A DNA stretch of 51,409 nucleotides. Source: Rhodospirillaceae bacterium. Its GTDB lineage: Bacteria; Pseudomonadota; Alphaproteobacteria; SMXQ01. The DNA lies in assembly GCA_947474495.1 (NCBI GenBank), contig CANJIM010000012.1:1-51409 (forward strand), read 5' to 3'. Below, one piece after another: positions 1 through 8,611 of the stretch. The notes under the pieces are model-generated. The model had not been told where the DNA came from, did no database searches, and was given only the letters and a program-made list of their open reading frames with translations. The translations under genes were made by a program, and so were the position numbers. The first letter of the stretch is position 1; the number at the start of each line of letters is the position of its first letter.

Positions 1-634
1 CCATCTCGCGGATGGTGGCGAGGGTGCCGCGCAGAATCAACTCATCGGGCCAAGTGACGCGATAGGCAATCACGCAGGGACAGTCGGCGCCGTAATGTGG
101 CGTCAGCTCGCGCACCACCTTGGCGAGATTGTTGATCGAAAGGTGGATCGCGAGCACTGCGCCGGTGGCGCCGAGCTTATCTAAGTCCTCGCCCGGTGGC
201 ATGGCCGAGGCGCGCACCGCCGTCCGCGTCAGGATCACTGTCTGGCTGCGCTCAGGCAGGGTCAGCTCGCATTTCAGCGCGGCTGCCGCCGCCGCATAAG
301 CCGAGACGCCGGGCGTGATGTCGTAGGGGATGTTCAGCGCATCGAGCCGCGCCATCTGCTCGGCGATCGCCCCATAGAGCGACGGATCACCCGAATGGAC
401 GCGCGCCACATCCTCGCCCTTGCTATGGGCCTCCACGATCAGCGCCATGATTTCGTCGAGATGCAGCGGCGCCGAATCGATGACGCGCGCCGTCGCGCCA
501 GCTTCCTCGATCACCTCACGCGGCACCAGGGACCCCGCATAGATCACCAGCGGGCAACGCCGGATCAGATTGACGGCGCGGAGCGTGATGAGGTCGGGCG
601 CGCCCGGCCCGGCGCCGATGAAATGCACGGTCAT
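1..634 (-). CDS. cobM: Precorrin-4 C11-methyltransferase, 3' end outside window
   Basis: SAM-dependent methyltransferase of corrin-ring synthesis that methylates C11 of precorrin-4. The 211 codons visible open with MTVHFIGAGPGAPDLITLRA, the GxGPGxxDLITxRA N-terminal motif of the tetrapyrrole methylase superfamily, followed by YAGSLVP and HSGDPSLYGA, both typical of CobM/CbiF. The family is about 250 aa, so roughly 40 C-terminal residues lie beyond base 1. The ATG at 632-634 overlaps the TGA of the upstream cbiG-cobJ gene in an ATGA, which indicates translational coupling and fixes the start. It is the last visible gene of the minus-strand cbiX-cobH-cobL-cobI-cobJ-cobM run. Family assignment is firm; cobalt-free versus cobalt-loaded substrate cannot be read from sequence. 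Confidence 0.95.
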   Translation of the reverse strand, partial: MTVHFIGAGPGAPDLITLRAVNLIRRCPLVIYAGSLVPREVIEEAGATARVIDSAPLHLDEIMALIVEAHSKGEDVARVHSGDPSLYGAIAEQMARLDALNIPYDITPGVSAYAAAAAALKCELTLPERSQTVILTRTAVRASAMPPGEDLDKLGATGAVLAIHLSINNLAKVVRELTPHYGADCPCVIAYRVTWPDELILRGTLATIREM

Positions 635-2433
635 GATGTTTTCTTCGCATGTTTGACGGCGTAGCCGCGCGGCGTGTAGAGCCAATCTTGGGTGCCGCGC
701 GTCATGGTCTTGCTGGTCGAGGCGCCGATCATCACCAAGGTCGTCATGCCCGCGGATTCGGCGCGCAGCTGTTTCAGGGCGATGGTCTGCAGTTTTTCCG
801 TCGGCCGACCGAGATCATGGGCGAGCAGCACCGGCGTCTCCGGCCCGCGTGCCGCCATCAGAATGTCGCGCGCGACGCCGATCAACTCGCGCCGACGCAG
901 CGACACCGGATTGTAGAGCGCGACGACGAAATCGCCCGCCGCCGCCGCGCGCAGGCGCTGCTCGATGGCGGCGCGCGGCGTCAATAAATCGGACAGCGAG
1001 ATGGCGCAAAAATCATGGCCAAGCGGCGCGCCCGAACGGGCGGCGGCCATCTGCATGGCGGAAATGCCGGGCCGCACATGAATGGCGACGCGATTCCATG
1101 CCGGCTTGTTCATGCGCTCGAGCATCTCGAACAGCGGCGCGCCCATGGCGTAAATACCGGGATCGCCCGACGAGATCAGCGCCACGCGTTTGCCCTTCGC
1201 GGCGAGATCGAGCGCCAGCTTGACGCGGGCTTCTTCGGCGCCGAGCGGTAGGGCATGACGTTTGGCGTCCGCAATCAATTCGCTGGCGAGATCGAGGTAA
1301 AGGTCATAGCCGACCGCGTCGGTCGCTTGTAGCAGCGCGGCGCGCGCATCCGGCGTGAGATAGGCGGCATCGCCCGGCCCGAGACCAACGATGTCGAGGC
1401 AGCCCTGCGGCTTGCCGATCGTCTCGCCGTCGATGAGTTTGGGACTGCGCGCGATGGCGACGGTGGCGCGTTTCAAGGCGGTCTTCGGAACGATGAGCGC
1501 CCCGCGCGGGCCGGCGGCGGCCAGCGCCGCCCCTTCGGCGACGCCATGGCAACCGACTGCTTTGAACACCACGGCGGAGGGATTTTTCAAACGCGGTGTC
1601 TTGCGTTCGAGCCGTGCCGCCGTGAAGAAGCGCGCCGGCACGCCGAGATCGGCGGCCAACGCATGCACCGCCGCTTCGTCGGATTTGAGATCGAGCGAGA
1701 CGACGCAGGCGACCGATTGCGGCGCAAGGCCTTGCGCCTTCAATGTGCGGCGCGCTAGCGCGATCACTTCGTTCGGTGCGGCGCCACGCTCGCAGCCGAC
1801 GCCGAGAGCCAGCGTGCGCGGGTGATAGACCAGCTCCAGCTTGCCGGGCTTCACCGCTTTGTCGGTGACATGCAAGATTGCGCGCGCCTTCGGCGATTTC
1901 TTCAGCTTCGCCAGCCACGCAGCCTTGCCGATGACGCGGACAGCCTCGCCGGCAAGCAGCGCGGCGGTCACGGCTTTCGCCGCTGGTGGATTGGCGAGGC
2001 TGTAACCCGGCGGCGGTTCGTCGAGCGCCAGGCCAAGCGTCACATCGCCCGCCGTGGTGACGGCGGCCTGCGTCCCCAGCAACTTGGCGATGCGCCTCGC
2101 CAGTGTGTTGGCGCCGTGATGGCCACCGAGCAAGGGCACGACGGCGCCGCCGTCGTTGCTGAGCGCGATCACCGGCGGCTCGCCGCGCTTGTCGGCGAGC
2201 AGCGGCGCGAGTGCGCGGATCAGGATGCCGGCGGCCATGATGCCGACGATGCTATGCCCGGCCGTGAACAACTGGCGCAAATGTGCCGTCGTGGCGGTAA
2301 AGCCGATCTCGGTTTTGACGCGTGACGACAGGCCGTGAATTTCTGCGCCGGGAAATCTTCGGGCGAGCTTTTTGGCGAGGACCAATCCACCCTGATCGAG
2401 CACCACAATCATAATGGTTTTGGGGGCGATCAT
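631..2433 (-). CDS. cobJ: CbiG-CobJ fusion: cobalt-precorrin-5A hydrolase / precorrin-3B C17-methyltransferase
   Basis: A 600-aa fusion. Residues about 1-135 match the CbiG N-terminal domain (GIMAAGILIRALAPLL, ALSNDGGAVVPLLGGHHGAN). About 205-325 match the CbiG C-terminal/CobE domain (LGVGCERGAAPNEV). From about 345 to the end is a tetrapyrrole methylase of the CobJ/CbiH type (DIVGLGPGDAAYLTPDA, SSGDPGIYAMG, LYNPVSLRR). CobJ methylates C17 with ring contraction; CbiG opens the lactone and releases the two-carbon fragment, a step used in the cobalt-early pathway. Such fusions are known in other bacteria. The gene is coupled by ATGA overlaps to cobI upstream (2430-2433) and cobM downstream (631-634). 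Having CbiG rather than CobG/CobZ beside a CobN-type chelatase is notable. Confidence 0.93.
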   Translation of the reverse strand: MIAPKTIMIVVLDQGGLVLAKKLARRFPGAEIHGLSSRVKTEIGFTATTAHLRQLFTAGHSIVGIMAAGILIRALAPLLADKRGEPPVIALSNDGGAVVPLLGGHHGANTLARRIAKLLGTQAAVTTAGDVTLGLALDEPPPGYSLANPPAAKAVTAALLAGEAVRVIGKAAWLAKLKKSPKARAILHVTDKAVKPGKLELVYHPRTLALGVGCERGAAPNEVIALARRTLKAQGLAPQSVACVVSLDLKSDEAAVHALAADLGVPARFFTAARLERKTPRLKNPSAVVFKAVGCHGVAEGAALAAAGPRGALIVPKTALKRATVAIARSPKLIDGETIGKPQGCLDIVGLGPGDAAYLTPDARAALLQATDAVGYDLYLDLASELIADAKRHALPLGAEEARVKLALDLAAKGKRVALISSGDPGIYAMGAPLFEMLERMNKPAWNRVAIHVRPGISAMQMAAARSGAPLGHDFCAISLSDLLTPRAAIEQRLRAAAAGDFVVALYNPVSLRRRELIGVARDILMAARGPETPVLLAHDLGRPTEKLQTIALKQLRAESAGMTTLVMIGASTSKTMTRGTQDWLYTPRGYAVKHAKKTS

Positions 2434-3131
2434 CGGATCGCCTCATCAGCGCGGCGCACCAGCACGATGGAGAAATAGGGCGCGGCGTCTTCCGCCAAGT
2501 CCGTCACTTTGAACCGGCGTTGTTCGGGAAAGCCGATGCGCTCGATATAGTCGGCACGCTCAAGCAGACCGGCGGCGGCGAGGGCGCGCTTGAGCTTGGG
2601 TAAATGGCGTCCGACCTTGAGAATGGCGGCGGCTTCGCAGGATTGCAGCCGCGCAGCGAGTTGATCTTCCGGCAAGGTGGCCGGGATCAGCGTCAGCGTC
2701 TCGTTACCGGCGACCAGCGGACGGGCCAGCGCGGCGGCGGCCGCGTTGAGCGAGGAGATGCCGGGCACAATGACGACCGGCCAATCCTCGGCGAGCCGCG
2801 CGAACAGATACATGAAGGAGCCGTAGAGGAAGGGATCGCCCTCGCATAGCACGGCGACGTCGCGCCCGGCTGTCAGATGCTTGGCGATATCGCGTGCGGC
2901 GATATCGTAACGCTCCTCATTGGCATCATGGGCGGTGCGGATATCGATGGCGAAGGGCAATTCCGTGCGCCCTTCGGGGATATGCGCCGCCGCGATATTG
3001 CGCGCCATGCTCTCGCCCGACGTCGTCGCTGGATAGGCGATAACGGGTGCAGCCTGAAGAATTTTCAGGGCCTTGAGCGTGATGAGGTCGGGATCGCCCG
3101 GGCCGACGCCGAGGCCGTAGAGGGTGGCCAT
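2430..3131 (-). CDS. cobI: Precorrin-2 C20-methyltransferase
   Basis: Methylates C20 of precorrin-2 (or cobalt-factor II) with SAM. The 233-aa protein starts MATLYGLGVGPGDPDLITLKA, the CobI/CbiL signature, and carries CEGDPFLYGSFMYLF and VPGISSLNAAAA, with a tail ending in FSIVLVRR. The ATG at 3129-3131 was chosen because homology begins there; an in-frame upstream start at 3155 would add eight residues and overlap cobL. No good ribosome-binding site is visible for either start, so reinitiation after the cobL stop at 3137-3139 is likely. Length fits the family at about 235-245 aa. Confidence 0.94.
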   Translation of the reverse strand: MATLYGLGVGPGDPDLITLKALKILQAAPVIAYPATTSGESMARNIAAAHIPEGRTELPFAIDIRTAHDANEERYDIAARDIAKHLTAGRDVAVLCEGDPFLYGSFMYLFARLAEDWPVVIVPGISSLNAAAAALARPLVAGNETLTLIPATLPEDQLAARLQSCEAAAILKVGRHLPKLKRALAAAGLLERADYIERIGFPEQRRFKVTDLAEDAAPYFSIVLVRRADEAIR

Positions 3132-3136
3132 GGGGG

Positions 3137-4339
3137 TCAGGCCTTGATGCTGCAAAGTTGGGTGATGGGATGGAGCGCGTGCCAGCCGCTGGTTTCGCGC
3201 TCGTCGATACGCGAGACGGCGAGGCAGATCAAGTCGCCGCCATGACGCGAGCGATGCTGGACCAGGGCGGCGGCGCTTTTGTCGGTGACGGCGTTGGCGA
3301 CGAGCTTGCCGCCGGGCGGCAGGGCGGCCCAGCAGGCCTCGATGACGCCGGGCGCGCTGACGCCGCCGCCGAGGAAGATGGTGTCCGGCTGCGGCAGGCC
3401 GGCCAGTGCCGCGGGCGCTTCGCCGCGAACGATCCGCAGCTCGGGCGCACCGAGCGCCAGGGCGTTGCGGGCGATGCGGTCGGCACGGATGGGGTCGCGC
3501 TCGACGGCGATCGCTTTCATGGCAGGACCGCTACGCAACCATTCGATCGCGATAGAACCGGCGCCGGCGCCGACGTCCCATAGCAGCTGGCCGGGGCGCG
3601 GCGCGAGGGTCGAGAGCGTCACCGCGCGCGTCTCGCGCTTGGTGATCTGGCCGTCATGCTCGAAGGCGTCGTCGGGCAGGCCGGGTGTCAGGGGCAGCAA
3701 GATCGGCGCGGGGCCGGGCAGGCACTCGACGGCGAGCGTCACCAGATCGCGTGTGCGTGGCACGCCCCATTGCTCGGCCGTCGCGGCGATCACCGTTTCG
3801 TCCACGCCGCCGAGATGTTCGAAGGCCGCGATGCGGCTGAGGCCGAAGCCGCGTGTGACAAGAAGGCCCGCGAGATCGGCGGCTGTGGCGCCGTCCTGCG
3901 CCAAGATCAACAGCTTCGCGCCGGGCTGGATATGGCGCTGCAAACCAGCGAGCGGGCGGCCATGCACCGAAAGGTCGCGAACATCCTGGCGGGCCCACAT
4001 CATGCGGGCGGCGGCCATGGTGAAGGCGGAATGATGCGGCAGCACACGCATCTCGCCGGGCGCGAAGCGGCGCAGGAAGGTGGCGGCAATGCCGTAATGC
4101 AGCGGATCGCCGCTGGCGAGGGCGACAACGCGCTTGCCGCGATGCTCGGCGAGCTTGTCGAGCGCGGCTTCGATCGGCGATTGCAGGGCGATGCGCGGCG
4201 CGCCGGTGAAGGGCGCCATCTCCAATTGGCGGTCGCCGCCGGTCAGCACCTCGGCATTGTCGATCAGCGCGTGCAGGACCGGCGGCAGGTCGTCGAGTCC
4301 GTCGACGCCGACGCCGATCACGGTGAGCCACGGCGTCAT
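3137..4339 (-). CDS. cobL: Precorrin-6Y C5,15-methyltransferase (decarboxylating)
   Basis: A 400-aa two-domain enzyme that methylates C5 and C15 and decarboxylates the C12 acetate side chain of precorrin-6B. Residues 1 to about 200 form a CbiE-type tetrapyrrole methylase (TVIGVGVDGLDDLPP, ASGDPLHYGI). About 215-400 form a CbiT-type Rossmann methyltransferase (LLWDVGAGAGSIAIEWLR, AVERDPIRADRIARNA, IFLGGGVSAPGVIEACW). The ATG at 4337-4339 starts the homology and overlaps the cobH stop in an ATGA. Longer in-frame readings upstream are arginine-rich and lie antisense-like across cobH, so they were discarded. Confidence 0.95.
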   Translation of the reverse strand: MTPWLTVIGVGVDGLDDLPPVLHALIDNAEVLTGGDRQLEMAPFTGAPRIALQSPIEAALDKLAEHRGKRVVALASGDPLHYGIAATFLRRFAPGEMRVLPHHSAFTMAAARMMWARQDVRDLSVHGRPLAGLQRHIQPGAKLLILAQDGATAADLAGLLVTRGFGLSRIAAFEHLGGVDETVIAATAEQWGVPRTRDLVTLAVECLPGPAPILLPLTPGLPDDAFEHDGQITKRETRAVTLSTLAPRPGQLLWDVGAGAGSIAIEWLRSGPAMKAIAVERDPIRADRIARNALALGAPELRIVRGEAPAALAGLPQPDTIFLGGGVSAPGVIEACWAALPPGGKLVANAVTDKSAAALVQHRSRHGGDLICLAVSRIDERETSGWHALHPITQLCSIKA

Positions 4340-4986
4340 GGCACGCTCTCGTTGGTCAGCGCGTCGCCGGCCAGGGCGTTGACGGCCGCCGCCGCGAGCG
4401 CGCTGCCGCCGAAGCGGCCGCGCAGGGTGACGAAGGGAATGTCGCCGGCATCGGCGATCAATGCGGCCTTGGATTCCGCCGCGCCGACGAAGCCGATGGG
4501 AAAGCCGAGGATCAGCGCCGGCCGGGCCGCGCCCTCGGCGATCAATTCGAGCAGGTGGAACAGGGCGGTCGGGGCATTGCCAATGGCGACGATCGCGCCT
4601 TGCAGATGCGGCCGCCACAGATCGACGGCGGCGGCGCTGCGCGTGTTGTTGATGCGCCCCGCAATGGCGGGAACGCCAGGTTCGTCCAATGTGCAGATGA
4701 TCTTGTTGGCGGCCGGCAGGCGGCCGCGGATGATGCCTTCTGCCGTCATGCGCCCGTCGCACAGGATCGCCGCGCCGCCCTGCAGCGCGGCGCGGCCGGC
4801 TTGGACGGCACCCGGCGAGGCGATGATATCCTTGGCGATCTCCGGCAGGGCGCAGGCATGAATGAGCCGCAGCGCCAGCGGTCGCAAGTCTGTGGTCAGG
4901 CCGGACAGATCGGCCGCCTGTTCGACGGCGGCGCGGCTGGCTTGATAAATCGCCTGCGGATCGCGGATGTAGTCGTAACCCGTCAT
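4336..4986 (-). CDS. cobH: Precorrin-8X methylmutase
   Basis: Moves the methyl group from C11 to C12 of precorrin-8X, giving hydrogenobyrinate (CbiC gives cobyrinate in the cobalt-early route). The 216-aa protein has the active-site histidine at residue 43 in RLIHACALPEIAKDI, the position reported for the P. denitrificans enzyme. It also has ILCDGRMTAEGI and the glycine-rich IVAIGNAPTALFHLLELI and GFPIGFVGAAESK motifs. It follows cbiX by 6 nt and overlaps cobL by 4 nt, so it is the second gene of this operon. Length and motifs are complete. Confidence 0.95.
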   Translation of the reverse strand: MTGYDYIRDPQAIYQASRAAVEQAADLSGLTTDLRPLALRLIHACALPEIAKDIIASPGAVQAGRAALQGGAAILCDGRMTAEGIIRGRLPAANKIICTLDEPGVPAIAGRINNTRSAAAVDLWRPHLQGAIVAIGNAPTALFHLLELIAEGAARPALILGFPIGFVGAAESKAALIADAGDIPFVTLRGRFGGSALAAAAVNALAGDALTNESVP

Positions 4987-4992
4987 GCGCGA

Positions 4993-6000
4993 TCAGCGAT
5001 GCCGCTCTTGCGGGTGGGCATGATCGTGATCGTGCGTATGATCATGGGGGTGCTCGTGACCATGATCATGGCCATGGCCATCATGCTCGTGATGATCGTG
5101 AGCCTCGCCAGGCGCGCGGACATGGTGATGATGGCCGACCTGGGCTTGGCCGGCGGCGGCCTCGTAGCCGAGCACCTGCTCGCGATATTTGCACAGGCGG
5201 CAGTTCATCACGTTCATGCCGATATCGGTCTCGCCCATGCGCTCGACGATGGTCTCGATCACCAGCGGGTGGTCTTTCAGATAGTCGGCCTTGAGAATCT
5301 CAATCTCGGGATGGCGCAGGGCGGCTTCATCGGCAGCCGTGTAGACGCGCTTCACCAGCACGCCGGTGAAGAGGAAATAGGGAAATACGACGATACGCTT
5401 GAAGCCGAGCTTGGCGGCGCGGTCGAGCGCGGCGCCGACCTTGGGGTCGGTGACGCCGGAGAAGGCGACTTCGGCCCAGCCGTAGCCGAGGCCTTCCCAC
5501 AGCATGCGCGCCAGCTTGGAGATGTTGCCGTTGGCGTCGGGATCGTTGGTGCCGCGCCCGACGACCAGCAAGAGACTATCGGCGCGTGCGATGCCGCTGG
5601 CGGACTTGGCCTCCGCTTCGGCGATGCGCGCTCCGGCGGCGGCGATCAATTTGGGTTCGAGCGCCAATTCGCGGGCGAATTCGACGGCGACGTCGGGCCG
5701 GACGGCGGCGAAGCTGTTGAGTTCGGACGGAATGTCATTCTTCACATGGCCTGCTGCGAACAGCATGATCGGCAGGGCAATGATCTTGCGCGCGCCCTGA
5801 TCGTAGAGCGTATCCAAGCTCGTGCCGATATTGGGCGCGGCGAATTCGAGATAGCCGCGGTCGACCGGCATGGGCGCCAGACGTGCCGTCACGGCCTGGT
5901 AAAAAGTCTCGAATTCGGCGACGCCGTCGGTGTCGCGGCTACCATGGCCGCAGAGCAGCACGGCGGTTTGCGGGTCGCCCGCTTTTTTCTCGAGTGTCAT
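4993..6000 (-). CDS. cbiX: Sirohydrochlorin cobaltochelatase with CxxC and His-rich tail
   Basis: Inserts Co(II) into sirohydrochlorin, the cobalt-early entry step. The 335-aa protein holds two chelatase half-domains. The catalytic histidines are visible in LLCGHGSRD (His19) and LFAAGHVKNDIP (His85). A MNCRLCKYR motif (Cys267, Cys270) matches the MxCxxC cluster-binding motif known from long CbiX proteins. Residues 290-334 contain 20 histidines alternating with D, E and G, a plausible cobalt or nickel store. It is the first gene of the minus-strand cbiX-to-cobM operon and starts only 50 nt from the divergent cobD. The start at 5998-6000 gives the expected MTLEKK...AVLLCGHGSR N-terminus. Confidence 0.93.
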   Translation of the reverse strand: MTLEKKAGDPQTAVLLCGHGSRDTDGVAEFETFYQAVTARLAPMPVDRGYLEFAAPNIGTSLDTLYDQGARKIIALPIMLFAAGHVKNDIPSELNSFAAVRPDVAVEFARELALEPKLIAAAGARIAEAEAKSASGIARADSLLLVVGRGTNDPDANGNISKLARMLWEGLGYGWAEVAFSGVTDPKVGAALDRAAKLGFKRIVVFPYFLFTGVLVKRVYTAADEAALRHPEIEILKADYLKDHPLVIETIVERMGETDIGMNVMNCRLCKYREQVLGYEAAAGQAQVGHHHHVRAPGEAHDHHEHDGHGHDHGHEHPHDHTHDHDHAHPQERHR

Positions 6001-6050
6001 GGCATACCTTTGTGATGGACGGCGCGGGGCCGAATCCCCAGGATGCGGCC

Positions 6051-7112
6051 ATGTTGACCGACTTGCTGGGCGCTGACTTTACCGTATCGACGCAGCAAAC
6101 GCTGCGGGATCTCTTGCCGGGGCCGGACGGCCCGCCGCCGGCCTTGCTGTTGCTGCTCGCCTTGATGCTGGATTGGCTGACCGCCGGCTTCGGCTGGGCC
6201 TGGCGCGTCCTGCCCCATCCGGTCGCCTGGATCGGCGGATTGATCGGCTGGTTCGAGCGCCGGCTCAATCGCCCATTCAACGAGGGGGGCCGCTCGCGCG
6301 GCGCGCTCCGGCTGCGCGGCGCGCTGACCGTGGTGATCGTCGTCGGTCTCGCCGGCGGCATCGGCTGGGCCATCACACAGGCTGGCCGCATGCTGCCCTA
6401 CGGCTGGCTGATCGAACTGTTCGCCATGACCGTCATGTTGGCGCAGCGTAGCTTGTTCGCCCATGTGCGCCGTGTCGGCAGGGGGCTGCGATTGGGCGGC
6501 CTGGAAGGCGGCCGTGCGGCGGTCGCCCATATCGTCGGCCGCGACGTGCAGGCCCTCGACGATTACGGCGTGGCGCGGGCCGCCATTGAAAGCAGCGCCG
6601 AAAATTTCAGCGACGCGGTGGTCGCGCCGGTCTTCTGGTATCTGCTGCTCGGCCTGCCGGGCCTGCTGGCCTACAAGGCGGTCAACACGCTCGATTCGAT
6701 GATCGGCTATCGCACGCCGCGCTACGAGCAATTCGGCAAGGTCGCGGCGCGGCTGGACGACGCGGCCAACCTGATCCCGGCGCGGCTTTCGGCATTGATC
6801 CTGACGCTCGCGGCCTTGGCGACGCCGACCGCCAATGCTTGGCGCGCGCTCGTCACCGTTCTGCGTGACGCCAAGAAGCACCGCTCGCCCAACGCCGGCT
6901 GGCCGGAAGCGGCGATGGCCGGCGCGCTCGGCCTCGCGCTCGCCGGTCCGCGTCCCTACCATGGCCAGATGCAACCCGGTCCCTGGATCGGCGACGGCCG
7001 CGCCCGCACGACGCCGCACGACATCACGCGTGCGCTCTATCTCTATGTGATCGCCTGCCTCTTGGTGATGGCGATCACGGCGGCCCTGAGTCCGTTCATC
7101 AACTGGCATTGA
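6051..7112 (+). CDS. cobD: Adenosylcobinamide-phosphate synthase (CobD/CbiB), integral membrane
   Basis: Attaches aminopropanol (or its phosphate) to adenosylcobyric acid. The 353-aa protein is an inner-membrane protein with several hydrophobic helices and the CbiB hallmarks HPVAWIGGLIGWFERRLN, AIESSAENFSDAVVAPVFWY, NTLDSMIGYRTPRYEQFG and PNAGWPEAAMAGAL. The ATG at 6051 was chosen because AGGA at 6040-6043 sits 7 nt upstream; an in-frame ATG at 6015 would add 12 residues without a ribosome-binding site. It is the only plus-strand gene inside the minus-strand cob block, and its last 14 nt overlap the end of cobQ tail to tail. Confidence 0.93.
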   Translation: MLTDLLGADFTVSTQQTLRDLLPGPDGPPPALLLLLALMLDWLTAGFGWAWRVLPHPVAWIGGLIGWFERRLNRPFNEGGRSRGALRLRGALTVVIVVGLAGGIGWAITQAGRMLPYGWLIELFAMTVMLAQRSLFAHVRRVGRGLRLGGLEGGRAAVAHIVGRDVQALDDYGVARAAIESSAENFSDAVVAPVFWYLLLGLPGLLAYKAVNTLDSMIGYRTPRYEQFGKVAARLDDAANLIPARLSALILTLAALATPTANAWRALVTVLRDAKKHRSPNAGWPEAAMAGALGLALAGPRPYHGQMQPGPWIGDGRARTTPHDITRALYLYVIACLLVMAITAALSPFINWH

Positions 7113-8610
7113 CGCGGGCTCCTGCGATCTCAAGCAGCCGTTCGACATCGACATGATCGGCGATATGGCCTGCGAGCTTATCGAGAGTCGTATCGATCGA
7201 CACCTCGTAATTGTCGAGCTTGGACGCGACGCCCAGTTCGGCGAGGAACGCGCGGCGGAAGGCGTCGGCGCCGAACAGGCCGTGCAGATAGGTGCCGGCG
7301 ATGCGGCCGTCGTCTGACCGTGCGCCTTCGGCTTGGTTCCCGATGATGGCAAAGGGCATGTCGCGGCCTGGGCCGTCGCTGACGCCCATGTGCATTTCGA
7401 AGCCGCCGATCGGCTGGCCGCTCGCTACATGGCTACCGCTGACATGGCGCAGCATTTTCGTTGCCGTCATTTCGGTGTCGATGTCGAGCAGGCCGAGGCC
7501 CGCCGTCTCGCCGGCGGGGCCTTCGATGCCGAGCGGATCGCGCACGATGCGGCCGAGCATCTGATAGCCGCCGCAAATGCCGAAGACTCTGCCGCCGCGC
7601 TCGAGATGGGCAGCGATGTCGGCGTCCCAACCCGACTCGTACAGGGTCTGCAAATCGGCGCGCGTCGCCTTGGAACCGGGGAGCAGGATCATGTCGGCTT
7701 GCGGCAAGGCTTCGCCCGGCGCGACGATGGTCAATCGCACATTGGGTTCGGCAGCGAGCGGATCGAGATCGTCGAAATTGCCGACGCGCGGCCAGCGCGG
7801 TGCAACGATGCGCACGGTCTTTTCGCGCTTGGCATCGTCGTTATCGTGCGCATGGGTGCTGCGCGCTTCGGTGCGGCTCGGCAGCGCCATGCCGTCTTCC
7901 GCCGGCAGCTTGGCAGCGTCCTGGAACCACGGTAGTACGCCGAGGCAGGGCCAGCCGGTGTGCGTCTCGATGATGTCGATGGCCGGCGCGAACAGCGCGG
8001 GATCGCCGCGAAACTTGTTGATGACATAGCCCTTCACGCGGGCGCGTTCGCCCTGCGAGAGAAGCGCATGGGTGCCGACGAGCGAGGCGAGCACGCCGCC
8101 GCGTTCGATGTCGGCAACCAGGATCACCGGCAGGTCAGCCGCTTCGGCGAAGCCCATATTGGCGATGTCGTTGTCGCGCAGGTTGGCTTCGGCGGGGCTG
8201 CCGGCGCCCTCGGCAATGATCAGTTCGGCGTCCGCCTCGATGCGCGCAAAGCTGTCGAGCACATGGGGCATCAAGCCGGGCTTGAGGTCGCGATAGCCGG
8301 TGGCGCTGGTGGTGCCTTGCGTCTGGCCGCGCACCACCACCTGGGCCGTGCGTTCACCTTGCGGCTTCAAAAGCACCGGGTTCATGTCGGCGCGCGGCGG
8401 CGTGCGGCAGGCCTTGGCCTGCAGCGCCTGGGCGCGGCCGATCTCGCCACCGTCGACAGTGACGGCGGCGTTGTTCGACATGTTCTGCGGCTTGAAGGGG
8501 CGCACCGCGAGGCCGCGGTCGGCGAACAGGCGGCAGAGGCCGGCGACGACGAGCGACTTGCCGACGTCCGAGCCGGTGCCTTGCACCATGAGGGCAGCAA
8601 CCTTGGTCAT
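7099..8610 (-). CDS. cobQ: Cobyric acid synthase, glutamine-hydrolysing
   Basis: Amidates the b, d, e and g side chains of adenosylcobyrinic acid a,c-diamide using glutamine and ATP. The protein has about 503 aa. The N-terminal dethiobiotin-synthetase-like ATPase shows VQGTGSDVGKSLVVAGLCR and the CobQ marker RPFKPQNMSNNAAVT. The C-terminal class I amidotransferase-like domain shows the nucleophile region VFGICGGYQMLG and GTYLHGLF. A start at ATG 8608-8610, 1 nt after the cobO stop, is preferred; a GTG at 8625 would add five residues and overlap cobO. The histidine/aspartate-rich linker near residue 260 (HAHDNDD) is unusual but minor. Confidence 0.95.
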   Translation of the reverse strand: MTKVAALMVQGTGSDVGKSLVVAGLCRLFADRGLAVRPFKPQNMSNNAAVTVDGGEIGRAQALQAKACRTPPRADMNPVLLKPQGERTAQVVVRGQTQGTTSATGYRDLKPGLMPHVLDSFARIEADAELIIAEGAGSPAEANLRDNDIANMGFAEAADLPVILVADIERGGVLASLVGTHALLSQGERARVKGYVINKFRGDPALFAPAIDIIETHTGWPCLGVLPWFQDAAKLPAEDGMALPSRTEARSTHAHDNDDAKREKTVRIVAPRWPRVGNFDDLDPLAAEPNVRLTIVAPGEALPQADMILLPGSKATRADLQTLYESGWDADIAAHLERGGRVFGICGGYQMLGRIVRDPLGIEGPAGETAGLGLLDIDTEMTATKMLRHVSGSHVASGQPIGGFEMHMGVSDGPGRDMPFAIIGNQAEGARSDDGRIAGTYLHGLFGADAFRRAFLAELGVASKLDNYEVSIDTTLDKLAGHIADHVDVERLLEIAGARVNAS

Positions 8611-8611
8611 C

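Noticed and set aside
4555-6015. A 486-codon plus-strand frame with a run of Met/Ile/Val that looks like membrane helices
   Set aside because: It is the antisense of cobH and cbiX; the hydrophobic run is the complement of the CbiX histidine codons.
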